A stretch of DNA of 64,000 nucleotides from Parabacteroides acidifaciens. Its GTDB lineage: Bacteria > Bacteroidota > Bacteroidia > Bacteroidales > Tannerellaceae. The notes beneath the pieces are model-generated. The model was not told the origin of the DNA and did no database searches. It saw only the letters and a list, made by a program, of their open reading frames with translations. Positions 8,442 through 17,385 of this stretch are shown here, piece after piece. The number at the start of each line of letters is the position of its first letter. Position 1 is the stretch's first letter. The stretch is taken from positions 1 through 64,000 of the forward strand of contig NZ_QREV01000020.1 of assembly GCF_003363715.1 (NCBI RefSeq), written 5' to 3'. Made by a program: the position numbers and the translations under genes.

Positions 8442-10007
8442 ATGGAAACTGGAGTCAGAAAGCTGCCGATAGGCATACAAAGTTTTGAGAATATTCGCAG
8501 GCGTGATTTCGTCTATGTCGACAAGACTGCCTTTGTCTATGAAATGGCAACGATGGGGATCCCTTATTTCCTGAGCCGTCCGCGTCGTTTCGGGAAAAGT
8601 CTGTTGCTGTCTACCTTTGAAGCCTATTTTGAAGGGAAGAAAGAGCTGTTCAAGGGATTGGCTATCGAGCGGCTGGAATCGGAATGGTTGCAATATCCGG
8701 TTTTGCACCTGGATTTGAATGCTGAAAAATATACAAGTCCGGAACGACTGGAATATATCCTGAGCAACAACCTGACGCAATGGGAAGAACTATATGGGAA
8801 AGGGGAGGATGAAAAGACGCTTCCGGCTCGTTTTATGGGGGTGATCCGCCGGGCTAACGAGAAGACGGGGATGCAAGTCGTCGTGTTGGTGGACGAATAT
8901 GATAAACCCTTGTTGCAGGCGTTGAACAATGAAGAACTTTTGGGCGCGTACAGGGATACGCTGAAAAGTTTCTACGGAGTTTTGAAAAGTGCAGACCGGT
9001 ATTTGCGTTTTGTTTTCCTGACGGGAGTGACAAAGTTTGCGCACGTCAGCGTCTTCAGCGATCTGAACCAGTTGTCGGATATCAGCATGGTGCCACGGTT
9101 TTCACAGATTTGCGGCATCACGTTTGAAGAATTGAAAAATAATTTCGAACCCGAAATAAAGGCTTTAGCCGAAACGAACAGCTTGTCGTATGAAGGGGCG
9201 CTGGACAGATTGGAGCGTATGTATGACGGCTATCATTTCAGCGAGAATACGGTAGGTATATTTAATCCTTTCAGCGTTTTAAATGCCTTGCAATATAGCC
9301 GATTCGACAGTTATTGGTTTCAGACGGGGACACCGACTTTTCTTGTTGATGTATTGAAAAAGAGCGAGTATGACCTGCGAACATTGATTGACGGAGTGGA
9401 AGCGCCGTCATCAGTTTTTACTGAATACAGGGTTGAGGTAATGAACCCGGTTCCGTTGCTTTACCAGAGTGGTTACTTGACGCTTAAGGAGTTTGATGAT
9501 CGGTTCCGGTTGTATCGTTTGGGCTTTCCCAATGAAGAAGTGAAATATGGTTTTCTGAGTTTTATTGCTCCTTTTTATACAGCTGTTACGGATGATGAAA
9601 AAGGTTTTTACGTGGGGAAGTTTGTTCAGGAATTGGAAACTTGTAATGTCGATGCTTTCATGAACCGTCTGCAAGCCTTCTTTGCTGATTTTCCTTACGA
9701 GTTGAATGCGAAGACCGAACGTCATTATCAGGTTGTTTTTTATATAGTATTCAAGCTGATGGGGCAGTTCTGCGATGTGGAAGTGAGAAGCGCAAAAGGA
9801 CGTGCTGATGCTGTTGTGAAGACGGCTGATTATATTTATGTGTTTGAGTTTAAGCTGGATGGAACTGTAGAAGAAGCTCTCCGGCAAATTGATGAAAAAG
9901 GCTATCTGATACCCTATCAATCTGAAGGAAGGCAGTTGGTGAAGGTCGGAGCTTCTTTCAGTAAGGAGGAACGCAATATTGCGGATTGGAAAATACAAAT
10001 GTCGTAG
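8442..10007 (+). CDS. AAA-ATPase-like / PD-(D/E)XK nuclease-like protein
   Basis: The 521-residue protein belongs to the large Bacteroidota family with an N-terminal AAA-ATPase-like domain and a C-terminal PD-(D/E)XK nuclease domain. Seen: IGIQSFENIRRRDFVYVDKT at the start, a P-loop-like SRPRRFGKSLLLST (45-58), a Walker B-like VVVLVDEYDKP with Asp151, and a C-terminal nuclease signature Asp456 (RADAVV), Glu469-x-Lys471 (FEFKLDG). All key residues are present, so the copy looks intact. Members occur in many near-copies per genome and their job is unproven; a role in DNA or nucleic-acid restriction has been suggested by the fold. It sits alone between unrelated housekeeping operons with its own promoter. 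Confidence 0.85.
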   Translation: METGVRKLPIGIQSFENIRRRDFVYVDKTAFVYEMATMGIPYFLSRPRRFGKSLLLSTFEAYFEGKKELFKGLAIERLESEWLQYPVLHLDLNAEKYTSPERLEYILSNNLTQWEELYGKGEDEKTLPARFMGVIRRANEKTGMQVVVLVDEYDKPLLQALNNEELLGAYRDTLKSFYGVLKSADRYLRFVFLTGVTKFAHVSVFSDLNQLSDISMVPRFSQICGITFEELKNNFEPEIKALAETNSLSYEGALDRLERMYDGYHFSENTVGIFNPFSVLNALQYSRFDSYWFQTGTPTFLVDVLKKSEYDLRTLIDGVEAPSSVFTEYRVEVMNPVPLLYQSGYLTLKEFDDRFRLYRLGFPNEEVKYGFLSFIAPFYTAVTDDEKGFYVGKFVQELETCNVDAFMNRLQAFFADFPYELNAKTERHYQVVFYIVFKLMGQFCDVEVRSAKGRADAVVKTADYIYVFEFKLDGTVEEALRQIDEKGYLIPYQSEGRQLVKVGASFSKEERNIADWKIQMS

Positions 10008-10027
10008 GGAACTTTAAATTTTCTGTG

Positions 10028-10035
10028 TACATTTG
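10028..10035 (+). promoter_or_regulatory. -7 promoter box of ftsK
   Basis: TACATTTG lies 21 nt before the ATG at 10057. It contains an in-frame TTG (10033) that could be mistaken for the ftsK start. Confidence 0.6.
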
Positions 10036-10056
10036 CACGTTGTAAAATTATACGTA

Positions 10057-12546
10057 ATGGCAAAGAAGACAACTGCAAAACAAAATACGAATAACGGCGA
10101 GAGTAAATTCAAAAGGGTTAAAAACTTTTTTACCAATGAACGCACCCGTTTCATAACCGGATTGGTTATTTCTATTATTACAATATATGTCGGTCTGGCA
10201 TTGATCTCATTCTTTTTTACCGGAGGGGCGGATCAGAGCAAGATAGAGAACGTGCCGTTGGCAGACCTGGTCACAAACCGGGGATCGGTGGATAACTGGA
10301 CGGGCGTGCGCGGGGCTTTCCTGGCGGACTTGCTGATGAACCGGTGGTTTGGAATCTCTTCGTTTCTGATCTTGTTTTTCTTGGGATCGGTAGGGGCAAA
10401 GTTGATGAACCTGAATAAAGTATCCTTGCTGAAACGTTTCTTGTTCAGTGCCGCGATGCTGATCTGGGGATCGGTGTTCTTTGCTTTTGTCTTTATCAGT
10501 GGATACGAAGACACTTTCATCTATTTAGGAGGCCAGCACGGCTATTACTTGTCGGAGATGATGATGAATAATATCGGCATACCGGGTACGATCCTGTTGC
10601 TTGTCGGCATATTCCTGATCATTGCGATCTTCACCAGTAAGCGTACGATTCCGTTCCTGCAAAATGTCTTTTCTTTTGGATGGCTAAAGAACAGCTTGAA
10701 ACGGAAGAAGAAAGAAACACCGGAAACGGAAGACGAACCTGAAAACGAAACGTTGCCGGAAGAACAGCCGGTGAGAGAACCGGTAATCACGCCTCGCAGA
10801 CCGGTGAATGAAACGACTGTTGAGCCGGATGAATACGTCTTCGATACGGAAGCTGAAATCAGGAAAGCGGCAGAAGAGAAGCATGAAGCGGAAGAAGAAA
10901 ACGAATTTGAATATACAATAGCAAAAGAGGAAGAGGACGCTCCGAAAACCGCAGAAGGTGAGAAGAATGTCGACTTTGAAGTGGAGATACCCGACGGCGA
11001 AGAAGAAATGTGCGACCAGGCGGAGTTAGGCAAATATGATCCGCGCTTGGATTTGTCTCGTTATGTGTTTCCTCCGCTCGATTTGCTGAAATTCTACGAC
11101 TCCGGCAATGTGGAAGTCAACCGTGAGGAACTCGACGCCAACCAGCAGATGATTAAGCAGACGTTGGAAGATTTCGGCATCCGTATCGCTTCTATCAAGG
11201 CCACGGTCGGACCGACAGTGACGCTCTACGAGATCGTGCCGGAAGCCGGCGTGCGTATTTCCAAGATCAAAAACCTCGAAGACGATATCGCGCTGAGCCT
11301 TTCCGCCTTGCAGATTCGTATAATCGCTCCGATGCCGGGTAAAGGAACGATCGGTATTGAAGTGCCGAACAACAAGCCGCAGACCGTCTCGATGCAGTCT
11401 GTTGTCGCTTCCCGCAAATTCCAGGAGTGCACATACGACCTGCCTGTGGCGATCGGAAGGACGATTATCAATGAGGTCTTTATGTTCGACCTTTGCAAAA
11501 CGCCCCACTTGTTGGTGGCAGGTGCGACCGGACAGGGTAAATCTGTCGGTCTGAATGCAATCATCACTTCTTTATTATATAGGAAGCATCCGGCCGAACT
11601 GAAGTTCGTGATGATCGACCCGAAACGGGTGGAATTCAGTATCTATTCGAAGATCGAACGGCATTACTTAGCCAAGTTGCCGAATGCCGACAAACCGATT
11701 GTGACGGAGCCGGAAGATGCGGTGGCAACCTTGAACTCGTTGGTGATCGAGATGGAGAACCGCTATGAGTTGCTGGTGAGCGCTTCGGCACGTAACATCA
11801 AGGAATATAATGAGAAGTTTATTTCCCGCCGCCTGAATCCGGAAAAGGGACATCGTTTCCTTCCGTATATCGTGGCGATAGTCGACGAGTTTGCCGACCT
11901 GATCGCTACTTCCGGTCGCGAAATCGAAATGCCTATTTCCCGTATTGCGGCTAAAGCCCGTGCCGTCGGTATCCACATGATCTTAGCAACGCAACGTCCG
12001 GATACGAAGGTGATCACCGGTACGATCAAGAGTAACTTCCCGAGTCGTATCGCCTTTAAGGTGATGTCGCAGGTCGACTCCCGTACGATTTTGGATGCAC
12101 AAGGTGCAAACCGCCTGATCGGTAAAGGCGATATGTTGATCCTGATTACCGGAAGCAGTGAGCCGACGCGTGTGCAGTGTGCATTTGTCGATACGCCGGA
12201 GGTGGAAGATATCGTGGAACATATCGGAGAGCAGGTGGCTTATCCGACTGCTTACCTGTTGCCGGAATATGTTGGAGAAGGAGGCGATTCTTCGATTGCC
12301 GGAACGGTGGATTTGTCTGACCGCGATCCGCTCTTTGACGAGGCGGCCCGCCTGATCGTGATCCAGCAACAAGGTTCGACTTCGCTTATCCAGCGTAAGT
12401 TTGCAATCGGCTACAACCGTGCCGGCCGTCTGATGGACCAGCTGGAAGCAGCCGGCATTGTCGGTCCCTTTGAAGGAAGCAAGGCACGCCAGGTATTGAT
12501 TCCGGATGAATACAGCCTGGAACAGTTGTTGAATTCGTTAAAGTGA
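10057..12546 (+). CDS. ftsK: DNA translocase FtsK/SpoIIIE family
   Basis: The 829-residue inner-membrane DNA pump acts at the division septum in chromosome segregation and dimer resolution. Four transmembrane helices fill the first ~200 residues (for example FITGLVISIITIYVGLALIS and GTILLLVGIFLIIAIFT). A Glu/Pro-rich acidic linker follows (about 215-325), then the RecA-like motor with Walker A GATGQGKS at 489-496 and Walker B VDEFADL from 609. A C-terminal winged-helix gamma domain (QQGSTSLIQRKFAIGYNRAGRLMDQLE, here in part) would read KOPS-like DNA signals. It begins the ftsK-lolA-trxB cluster; 9 nt separate it from the next gene. Confidence 0.95.
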   Translation: MAKKTTAKQNTNNGESKFKRVKNFFTNERTRFITGLVISIITIYVGLALISFFFTGGADQSKIENVPLADLVTNRGSVDNWTGVRGAFLADLLMNRWFGISSFLILFFLGSVGAKLMNLNKVSLLKRFLFSAAMLIWGSVFFAFVFISGYEDTFIYLGGQHGYYLSEMMMNNIGIPGTILLLVGIFLIIAIFTSKRTIPFLQNVFSFGWLKNSLKRKKKETPETEDEPENETLPEEQPVREPVITPRRPVNETTVEPDEYVFDTEAEIRKAAEEKHEAEEENEFEYTIAKEEEDAPKTAEGEKNVDFEVEIPDGEEEMCDQAELGKYDPRLDLSRYVFPPLDLLKFYDSGNVEVNREELDANQQMIKQTLEDFGIRIASIKATVGPTVTLYEIVPEAGVRISKIKNLEDDIALSLSALQIRIIAPMPGKGTIGIEVPNNKPQTVSMQSVVASRKFQECTYDLPVAIGRTIINEVFMFDLCKTPHLLVAGATGQGKSVGLNAIITSLLYRKHPAELKFVMIDPKRVEFSIYSKIERHYLAKLPNADKPIVTEPEDAVATLNSLVIEMENRYELLVSASARNIKEYNEKFISRRLNPEKGHRFLPYIVAIVDEFADLIATSGREIEMPISRIAAKARAVGIHMILATQRPDTKVITGTIKSNFPSRIAFKVMSQVDSRTILDAQGANRLIGKGDMLILITGSSEPTRVQCAFVDTPEVEDIVEHIGEQVAYPTAYLLPEYVGEGGDSSIAGTVDLSDRDPLFDEAARLIVIQQQGSTSLIQRKFAIGYNRAGRLMDQLEAAGIVGPFEGSKARQVLIPDEYSLEQLLNSLK

Positions 12547-12555
12547 AAAAGATAA

Positions 12556-13215
12556 ATGAATTATAAATTGAAAATAACTCGACTATCCGTTCTGCTGTTG
12601 TGTCTTTTGCTCGGATTCAACTTGGAGGGCGGGGCGCAGAACGCCACGTCTATCTTGGATAAAGCGGCTTCCGCTTACGAGAATTCGAATGGTTTGAAAG
12701 CCTATTTTACGATGCAGACGCGTTCGGATGTGCAAAAAGTATCGGAGAGCTTTGACGGGACAATCGATATTAAAGGCGATAAATTCGTGTTGAAAACCCC
12801 GGATATGATTACCTGGTTCGACGGGACGACACAATGGTCGTATGTCGAGCGCAATGAAGAAGTGAATGTGTCGACACCGACGGGAGAGGAGTTGCAGGCG
12901 ACAAATCCTGCGTTGCTGCTCCGTTCCTATAAGAAAGGCTTCTCAGCGACGCTAAAAGGAGAAAGTACCGCTCCCAACGGTAAGGCAGCCTATGACATCG
13001 AATTGACGCCTAAAAAGAAAAGCGATATCATAAGAGTAGAACTCCAGATCGAGAAGTTTTCCGGCCTGCCCGCTTCGATCGCCGTATTCGCCAAGAACGG
13101 ACTCAGCAATACGATCCGAATCGGCAAAATGGAAACGGGAGTAAACCAACCGGATTCTTTTTTTGTTTTTAACGAAAAAGACTATCCTGATGCAGAGATC
13201 GTAGACCTTCGGTAA
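12556..13215 (+). CDS. LolA-like periplasmic lipoprotein carrier
   Basis: This 219-residue secreted protein has a signal peptide (about 1-27, ending GGAQ) and a LolA-type half-barrel: ILDKAASAYENSNGLKAYFTM, then SFDGTIDIKGDKFVLKTPDMITWFDGTTQW. LolA-type proteins ferry lipoproteins across the periplasm to the outer membrane. Sequence identity to E. coli LolA is expected to be low, so the gene symbol is withheld. It lies 9 nt after ftsK and 36 nt before trxB, an order common in Bacteroidales, and is probably cotranscribed with both. Confidence 0.85.
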   Translation: MNYKLKITRLSVLLLCLLLGFNLEGGAQNATSILDKAASAYENSNGLKAYFTMQTRSDVQKVSESFDGTIDIKGDKFVLKTPDMITWFDGTTQWSYVERNEEVNVSTPTGEELQATNPALLLRSYKKGFSATLKGESTAPNGKAAYDIELTPKKKSDIIRVELQIEKFSGLPASIAVFAKNGLSNTIRIGKMETGVNQPDSFFVFNEKDYPDAEIVDLR

Positions 13216-13251
13216 ATTAAGAGTTAAGAATTAAAAATTAAAAAATACGAG

Positions 13252-14205
13252 ATGAATACAAATCAGAATGAAAAGGTTCGCTGCCTGATTATCGGTTCCG
13301 GCCCTGCCGGCTATACGGCGGCTATATATGCTTCACGTGCTAATCTGTCTCCTGTCCTTTACGAAGGCATCCAGCCGGGCGGACAGCTTACCACTACAAC
13401 CGAAGTCGAGAATTTCCCCGGTTATCCGGAAGGTGTGACCGGTACGGAACTGATGGAAGACCTGAAACAACAGGCTGCCCGCTTTGGTGCGGATATCCGT
13501 ATCGGTATTGCAACGGAAACCGATCTGTCGGCCGCACCTTATAAAGTGACGATCGACGGTGAGAAAGTGATCGAGACGGAAACATTGATTATTGCTACCG
13601 GAGCGACCGCCAAATATTTAGGATTGCCGGATGAACAGAAATATGCAGGCATGGGCGTGTCTGCCTGTGCTACTTGTGACGGTTTCTTCTACCGCAAGAA
13701 AGTGGTGGCTGTCGTGGGAGGCGGAGATACGGCCTGCGAAGAAGCTCTTTATCTGGCCAGCCTGGCAAAGCAGGTTTATCTGATTGTCCGCAAGCCGTAT
13801 TTGCGTGCTTCGAAAGTGATGCAGGAACGCGTATTGAACGCTCCGAACATTACGGTCTTATTCGAACATAACACCGTCGGCCTGTTTGGTGAGGATGGCG
13901 TTGAGGGTGCACACCTGGTGAAACGCATGGGCGAACCGGATGAAGAAAAGGTAGACATCGCCATCGACGGTTTCTTCTTAGCTATCGGACATAAGCCGAA
14001 TGCTGAGATCTTCAAGCCCTGGATCGAAACGGACGAAGTGGGCTATATCAAGACAATTCCGGGTACGCCGAAAACAAAAGTCCCGGGCGTATTCGCCGCC
14101 GGTGACGTCGCCGACCCGCATTACCGCCAGGCCATTACGGCTGCCGGCAGTGGTTGCGCCGCTGCAATCGAAGCGGAACGCTATTTGTCGGAGCACGGGA
14201 AATAA
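13252..14205 (+). CDS. trxB: Thioredoxin-disulfide reductase
   Basis: The 317-residue FAD flavoprotein passes electrons from NADPH to thioredoxin in the cytoplasm. Seen: the FAD-binding GSGPAGYTAAIYASRA near 15-30, the redox pair Cys139-Ala-Thr-Cys142 in CATCDG, the NADPH-binding GGGDTACEEALYLA, and the C-terminal FAD motif GVFAAGDVADPHYRQAITAAGSG split across about 280-302. Length and motifs are standard for the low-molecular-weight form. Last gene of the ftsK-lolA-trxB cluster; a palindromic repeat element begins 28 nt after the stop. Confidence 0.95.
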   Translation: MNTNQNEKVRCLIIGSGPAGYTAAIYASRANLSPVLYEGIQPGGQLTTTTEVENFPGYPEGVTGTELMEDLKQQAARFGADIRIGIATETDLSAAPYKVTIDGEKVIETETLIIATGATAKYLGLPDEQKYAGMGVSACATCDGFFYRKKVVAVVGGGDTACEEALYLASLAKQVYLIVRKPYLRASKVMQERVLNAPNITVLFEHNTVGLFGEDGVEGAHLVKRMGEPDEEKVDIAIDGFFLAIGHKPNAEIFKPWIETDEVGYIKTIPGTPKTKVPGVFAAGDVADPHYRQAITAAGSGCAAAIEAERYLSEHGK

Positions 14206-14232
14206 ATGATGATTTAGCGATGCAAATATAAC

Positions 14233-14519
14233 GGCCTCGTAGGGGCGGTTCGCGAACCGCCCAAATAGCGACGTTGTCTTAGGGCTGTAAGCCCGGCAGA
14301 TCTCAGCCCAAGGCGTGAGCCTTGGGTTAAGGAAAACGTCTCCCTTCTCCTCTTAGCCCTGTAAGGGCGGCACCGGTAACATCCAGTGTCACAATGTATC
14401 GCCCTTACAGGGCTCGAAGACAGAAGGTGGTCCTCTTTAAACCCAAGGCGTGAGCCTTGGGCTATGATCTGTCGCCCTTACAGGGCTTTGGGCGGTTCGC
14501 GAACCGCCCCTACGAGGCC
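14233..14519. repeat. Nested palindromic repeat element with 30-bp terminal inverted repeats
   Basis: The 376-nt gap between trxB and the GDPD gene is filled by one element. Its ends (14233-14262 and 14490-14519) are perfect 30-bp inverted repeats, and each end contains the 20-bp palindrome GGGCGGTTCGCGAACCGCCC. Inside are two identical hairpins CCCAAGGC-GTGA-GCCTTGGG (14307-14326, 14442-14461), three short hairpins GCCCT-nnn-AGGGC (14356-14368, 14401-14413, 14474-14486) and GGGCT-GTA-AGCCC (14282-14294). No gene is present. Such G+C-rich nested palindromes resemble REP/BIME-type elements. Confidence 0.8.
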
Positions 14520-14581
14520 TCCGCAACGCACCGTTAAATCAGCATTTACCGAATTTGCAAACTAACTAAAAATACCATGTT

Positions 14582-15358
14582 ATGAAACAATTAAGATTCT
14601 CTCTCCTTTTTCTTTTCTGTGTACTGATTACAGTGCCGGCAGCCGCTAAAGGCAAAACGAAAGTGATTGCTCATCGTGGCTATTGGAAGACGGAAGGGTC
14701 TGCTCAAAACTCGATTCGTTCTCTGGAACGGGCGAATGAAATAAAAGTATATGGGTCCGAGTTCGATGTGCATCTGACAGCGGACAATGTCCCGGTTGTT
14801 TTCCATGATAGCAAGATTCAGGGTAAACATATCCAGACGACTCCCTATGCGGAACTAAAAGACCTGAAGCTCCCGAACGGTGAAACGCTTCCCACATTGG
14901 AACAGTATCTGAACAGAGCGAAGAAGCTGAAAAAGGCTAAACTGATTTTTGAACTGAAATCCCATGCGACTCCCGAACGCGATCGCGAAGCTGCAAAGAT
15001 AGCCGTCGACATGGTGAACAGCAAGAAGTTGGGAAAGCGTACCGAATATATCGCTTTTAGTCTTGAAGCAGCTAAAGAGTTACACCGCTTGTCTCCTAAA
15101 ACCCCTGTCTATTATCTGAACGGCGACTTGTCTCCGAAGCAATTGAAAGAACTCGGATTTGCCGGCCTGGATTATAACTATAAGGTGATGCAAAAACATC
15201 CCGAATGGTTTAAGGAAGCGAAAGACCTGAAATTGAAAATCAATGTTTGGACTGTCGACGATCCGGAGGTGATGAAGGAAATGATCGAGAGCGGCGCGGA
15301 CTTTCTGACAACAGACTATCCCGAAGAAGCGCAAAAAGCCGTACTTTTGTACCGCTGA
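14582..15358 (+). CDS. Glycerophosphodiester phosphodiesterase family protein
   Basis: The 258-residue secreted TIM-barrel enzyme has a signal peptide at about 1-22 (VPAAAKG). The GDPD catalytic signature is present: IAHRGYW (His and Arg, about 29-35), FDVHLTADNVPVVFHDSKI with the metal-binding acid and second His, and LIFELKSH with the third acidic residue. It ends in NVWTVDDPEVM and DFLTTDYPEEA, the usual family close. It should hydrolyse glycerophosphodiesters to glycerol-3-phosphate in the periplasm. Only 13 nt separate it from the GHL10 gene, so they may share an mRNA. Confidence 0.9.
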   Translation: MKQLRFSLLFLFCVLITVPAAAKGKTKVIAHRGYWKTEGSAQNSIRSLERANEIKVYGSEFDVHLTADNVPVVFHDSKIQGKHIQTTPYAELKDLKLPNGETLPTLEQYLNRAKKLKKAKLIFELKSHATPERDREAAKIAVDMVNSKKLGKRTEYIAFSLEAAKELHRLSPKTPVYYLNGDLSPKQLKELGFAGLDYNYKVMQKHPEWFKEAKDLKLKINVWTVDDPEVMKEMIESGADFLTTDYPEEAQKAVLLYR

Positions 15359-15371
15359 ATAAATATGTGAA

Positions 15372-16850
15372 ATGAGAAAGTATTGCCTGCCGTTATTCCT
15401 TTTGTTGCTCCTACAAGCCGTTTATGCCGTCGATCCTCCCAAGCGGGAGATCAGGGGCGTTTGGTTGACAACCGTCTATGGCTTGGACTGGCCGCAGAAA
15501 CCCGCTACGACGGAAGCCGGGCGTAAAGCGCAGCAACGTGAAGTGTGCGACATCCTGGACCGTTTGCAGGATGCGAACTTCAATACCGTTTTCCTGCAGG
15601 CCCGTTTGCGCGGCGATGTCATCTGGCGTTCGCAGATAGAGCCGGCCAGCAAGACTTTCTCCGGAAAATACGGCGTGATGCCGGGCTACGATCCTTTGGC
15701 TTTTGTGATCGACGAATGCCATAAACGGGGAATGGAATGCCACGCCTGGTTCGTCACTTTCCCCTTAGGAACGGATAAAAGCGTGAAAGAACAAGGCAAA
15801 CTCTCTGTTGTCAAACGGCATCCGAATCTTTGTAAACGGCATAATGGCGAATGGTATCTGGACCCCGGCGTGCCCGGAACTTCCGACTATATCCTCTCTT
15901 TAGTCAAGGAGTTGGTGAACGGCTACGATATCGACGGCATCCATTTCGATTATATCCGCTATCCCGAGCAGGCTAAATCTTTCCCCGATAAAGCCTTGTA
16001 CAACAAATACGGCAAGAAAAGGCCATTGGCGGAATGGCGGCGGGAGAATATCAATAAGATGGTCTTCCGCATTTACGACTATGTGAAATCTGTTAAACCC
16101 TGGGTGCAGGTGAGCAGTTCCCCGCTTGGCAAATATAACCGTATCGAGCGTGTCCCGAATGCCGGCTGGACAGCCTACGAAAGCGTGTTCCAAGACCCGA
16201 AGATGTGGATGCAGCAAGGAAAACAGGACATGATTGTCCCGATGATGTATTACCTGCACGATAACTTTTTCCCCTTTGTAGACAATTGGGTGGACAATTG
16301 CAACGGCCGCCTGGTTGTGCCCGGTCTGGGCGCTTACCGGATGCTCAAGGCGGAGGCGGACTGGACAGTCAACGACGTAACGGACCAGATCGATTACAGC
16401 CGCTATTACGGCGGTGCCGGTTGCACATTCTTCCGCTGTGCGAATGTCCTGGATAACACTAAAGGCCTGTACGACGAGCTGAAAGACAATTACTATAAAT
16501 ACCCGGCGCAACTTCCTCCCCTCGCATGGCTGAACGACGAGATCCCGCCCGCCCCGGAAGAGATTCTGGCAGAGCGTGAGGGCGACGAACTGAAACTTTC
16601 CTGGCAGAAGCCCGATTCGGTGAAAGATGTCCTGACCTATACCGTCTATTATTCGTTGACCGACTCGATCGATCCGGCGTCGGCAAAAAACATACTGCTG
16701 ACCGGCATCCGGGATACTTTCCTTTACCTGCCTGTCGACACGACATCGGAGCGCGGATATACTTTTTCCGTCTCCGCCTCTTCCCGCTACCACATCGAAA
16801 GCAAGCTCTCCAGGGAAACTTACTATTACCTTTCCAAATTTCCTAAATAA
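15372..16850 (+). CDS. Glycosyl hydrolase-like 10 (GHL10, DUF187) family protein
   Basis: The 492-residue exported protein has a signal peptide (1-19) and a TIM-barrel GHL10 domain. Seen: REIRGVWLTTVYGLDWP near 26-42, NTVFLQARLRGDVIW, a GMECHAWFVTFPLG strand, DIDGIHFDYIRYP with the candidate catalytic acid, and VQVSSSPLGKYNR. A C-terminal fibronectin-like domain (about 395-480) begins PPAPEEILAEREGDELKLSW. The family is thought to cleave bacterial or host glycans, with peptidoglycan-related activity shown for some relatives; the substrate here is unknown. It probably sits in a two-gene unit with the GDPD gene. Confidence 0.85.
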   Translation: MRKYCLPLFLLLLLQAVYAVDPPKREIRGVWLTTVYGLDWPQKPATTEAGRKAQQREVCDILDRLQDANFNTVFLQARLRGDVIWRSQIEPASKTFSGKYGVMPGYDPLAFVIDECHKRGMECHAWFVTFPLGTDKSVKEQGKLSVVKRHPNLCKRHNGEWYLDPGVPGTSDYILSLVKELVNGYDIDGIHFDYIRYPEQAKSFPDKALYNKYGKKRPLAEWRRENINKMVFRIYDYVKSVKPWVQVSSSPLGKYNRIERVPNAGWTAYESVFQDPKMWMQQGKQDMIVPMMYYLHDNFFPFVDNWVDNCNGRLVVPGLGAYRMLKAEADWTVNDVTDQIDYSRYYGGAGCTFFRCANVLDNTKGLYDELKDNYYKYPAQLPPLAWLNDEIPPAPEEILAEREGDELKLSWQKPDSVKDVLTYTVYYSLTDSIDPASAKNILLTGIRDTFLYLPVDTTSERGYTFSVSASSRYHIESKLSRETYYYLSKFPK

Positions 16851-16859
16851 TATTAACCG

Positions 16860-16892
16860 TTTGGAAGAAACTCCCGGAATGCTTTATCTTTG
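16860..16892 (+). promoter_or_regulatory. Promoter of the putative metal-uptake operon
   Basis: TTTG (16860-16863) and TATCTTTG (16885-16892) are separated by 21 nt, close to the Bacteroidota spacing, and lie 6 nt before the ATG at 16899. The very short leader suggests a nearly leaderless mRNA or a slightly later start site. Confidence 0.6.
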
Positions 16893-16898
16893 CGCAGG

Positions 16899-17303
16899 AT
16901 GAAAAAGACTGTGACATATCTGTTTATCGTTTTTCTGGCTGCACTTGTGTTTTATGGTGGCGCCGGCGTAAACCTGATTACCTACTGTTGCGAGGATTGC
17001 CGGACAGCCATACATGAGCACGAGCATTGTACGGAAATGGCAAAACATGTTTCATCCTGTTGTCACGCGGACGGAGAAGACAATTGCTGCGATGTGGAGC
17101 ATATCAGCTTTGACTGGACTGTTTTCCAAGGTGCGTTGCTTAATTTGCAGCCTGTCGCAATCGACCTGGTTTCGTTGACGGCCTCAAATATTTCGCTTGT
17201 TCCCGCTCTTATCATGGATAAGGCTGTTGATGTGGTACGAGATGCTCCTCCCGGAATTACTCCTGATATATATCTTTCTTTATTGACTGTCCTTTTAGTT
17301 TAG
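16899..17303 (+). CDS. Small Cys/His-rich membrane-associated protein, putative metal handling
   Basis: I do not recognise a named family. The 134-residue protein starts at ATG 16899 (an upstream TTG lies in the promoter). An N-terminal hydrophobic segment (5-24) is followed by a metal-ligand-rich stretch at about 29-70: YCCEDC, HEHEHC, SSCCHADG and DNCCDVEH. The C-terminal half is hydrophobic. It heads a group with a TonB-dependent receptor and an exported HMA-domain protein, so a role in sensing or binding copper, zinc or a related metal in the envelope is likely. The metal is not determined by the sequence. Confidence 0.65.
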   Translation: MKKTVTYLFIVFLAALVFYGGAGVNLITYCCEDCRTAIHEHEHCTEMAKHVSSCCHADGEDNCCDVEHISFDWTVFQGALLNLQPVAIDLVSLTASNISLVPALIMDKAVDVVRDAPPGITPDIYLSLLTVLLV

Positions 17304-17385
17304 GCAACTGTTTGTTATTCTCCGCTGATGGAAAAATCCATGGGCGCAAACGTCTGTTTTATTTTGGATAACAAATAAGGAATTT

